Assembly: GCA_020746105.1 (NCBI GenBank)
Contig: CM036619.1
Span: forward strand, 4,122,561-4,186,560
Direction of reading: 5' to 3'
DNA: 64,000 bases
Source of the DNA: Trogon surrucura
Taxonomy: Eukaryota > Chordata > Aves > Trogoniformes > Trogonidae
Within the stretch, counting starts at the first letter, position 1, and every line of letters begins with the position of its first letter. The position numbers and the translations under genes are program-made. The notes under the pieces are model-generated. The model was not told where the DNA came from, did not search any database, and saw only the letters and a program-made list of their open reading frames with translations. Positions 62,901 to 64,000 of this stretch are shown piece after piece.

Positions 62901-63400
62901 ACAAGTAGGTGGTGCAACAAGGCTGGAGGAAGATACAGTGAACGTGCTCCTTCATCAATATTATTTCCTACAACCTCCGCCCCAAGTTCTTCTCCAAGAA
63001 GTGAACCTGGCCTTGCCAGTTCCTCAAGAACTCTCCTAGGAGCCTCCTCCACATCCCAAAGGTTGGTTTCAATAAAAGACCAAACTTTAAAATAACAGTG
63101 ACTCTCGAATTAAGCTGGTACACACTGAAGGCAATAAACAATCTTAAACACCAAATCAAACTCTACCAAGAAATCCCAAACTCCTGTTGTGAAATGAACT
63201 CTTCTTTTGCACTTTAATTGCAGATCTCAGCAGGCTCTGTGTTATAATACCCTGCGGGATACTTGTTAATAAGCTCAAATGGTCCCATTTTCATTTCTTT
63301 ACCCATTAAATAGATGATCTCAATTTGAAAACAGGAGAACAATTTCCAGCATAGAGTAGGTCATTTTCAATTTGTCCCATCCTAGGTAGGTTCCTTTTGG
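59986..63400. other. Unique non-coding interval, no gene seen
   Basis: About 3.4 kb. Opposed frames of 93 codons at 62771-63095 show no domain. A-rich runs at 61985-61997 and T-rich at 62094-62104. No recognisable repeat. Confidence 0.55.
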
Positions 63401-64000
63401 GGTGGGGGCTAGGTCGATATCAAATTAGCTGATTGTCATTTCGACGAGTGTTTGTTGTTCTCAAAAAGCTAATTCGAGTCAGGACTGGCGTGAATTTGCG
63501 TTTGAATTCCTTGTGGATTACAGCAAAACTCTGATCAGAAAGCATGCAGTTGTGTTTAGCGAAAAACCTCATTAAAGATTAATATGGCAAAGACCGGCCA
63601 TAAACATTTACCGCTGTAATACCATAAAAGTTAATGGTATCGGTAAACGGGATGCTGGAAGAAGCCAAGGCTCGATGAGTTATGGTGGCAGGGGAACAAA
63701 TCCCAGCCTGCAGCAGCAGCTTGCAATCGGTTGGCAGGACTCGTTTTGCACGTGGCATTCGGAAATCGGGAGCTGATCCCAGCAGGAAAGGCTGAAGTGG
63801 ATTCTCTCTCCCGATTCGCTCAGGCGAATGATTGCTCTCCCCATCTGTTGTGAGGGAACGGTTCCCCACAGAGACAGAGGATCTAGCGGGATCATCGAGC
63901 TGGCCCTTGGGAGGGATACGAGGCACAACCAAGTCAGCAGAGCAGCTTCGCTATGAGTTTATAACGGCTGATATATTTCTCCAAGCAGCCATACTGAAAG
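63401..64000. other. CpG-enriched unique segment at the window edge
   Basis: By eye about 26 CpG dinucleotides in 600 bp, several times the density of the surrounding unique DNA, with GC near one half. It includes an E-box type CACGTG near 63749. No exon or repeat is recognisable. It may be the flank of a promoter or a conserved regulatory element belonging to a gene beyond the window. The 117-codon minus-strand frame at 63579-63932 is not recognisable as protein. Confidence 0.5.

Noticed and set aside
62771..63095. Opposed 93-codon frames as a short gene or processed pseudogene
   Set aside because: Neither strand gives a recognisable protein, and no poly(A) tail or target duplication is visible.

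Overview
This is vertebrate nuclear DNA, almost certainly from a bird. The window is scattered with CR1 LINE retrotransposons, each ending in the avian CR1 tail (tandem ATTCTATG units). It also holds one solo LTR of an avian ERVL-like endogenous retrovirus and one tRNA-derived SINE with a CR1-like tail. The SINE head resembles tRNA-Ile. SINEs of that design (TguSINE1 type) are known from passerines, so a perching bird is my best guess, but this is inference. I found no bacterial or viral replicon, no functional RNA gene and no host exon that I can defend.

Layout. 1-20,767 is mostly unique AT-rich intergenic or intronic DNA with 5'-truncated CR1 copies at 3449-3664 (+), 5033-5665 (-), 11429-11629 (-), 16787-17336 (-) and 19482-19680 (-). 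At 20,888-23,749 lies the only long open reading frame, 953 codons. It is CR1 ORF2 (apurinic-like endonuclease plus reverse transcriptase) with all recognisable catalytic motifs, in an element ending at 23,838. An older, turtle-like CR1 remnant follows at about 24,645-24,825. From 27,779 to 29,500 a single older plus-strand CR1 has been split twice by minus-strand CR1 insertions, giving a datable nest. Further CR1 fragments lie at 32,284-33,371 (two in series), 35,789-35,866, 37,405-38,004, 48,669-49,538, 52,794-52,866, 56,090-56,143, 57,230-57,546, 59,031-59,218 and 59,797-59,985. The SINE is at 39,741-39,932 (-). The solo LTR is at 41,349-42,151, bracketed by a perfect 5-bp target duplication (AGGCT).

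The right end (about 63,400-64,000) has clearly more CpG than the rest and may approach a promoter or conserved regulatory element of a gene outside the window. Functionally, the only product the window could encode is the CR1 ORF2 protein. Such a protein could in principle mobilise CR1 RNAs and, through the shared 3' tail, SINE RNAs of the kind seen here. Everything else reads as a gene-poor interval shaped by retrotransposition. I see no previously undescribed biological system. The items most worth a second look are the intact CR1 ORF2, the nested CR1 cluster and the SINE.
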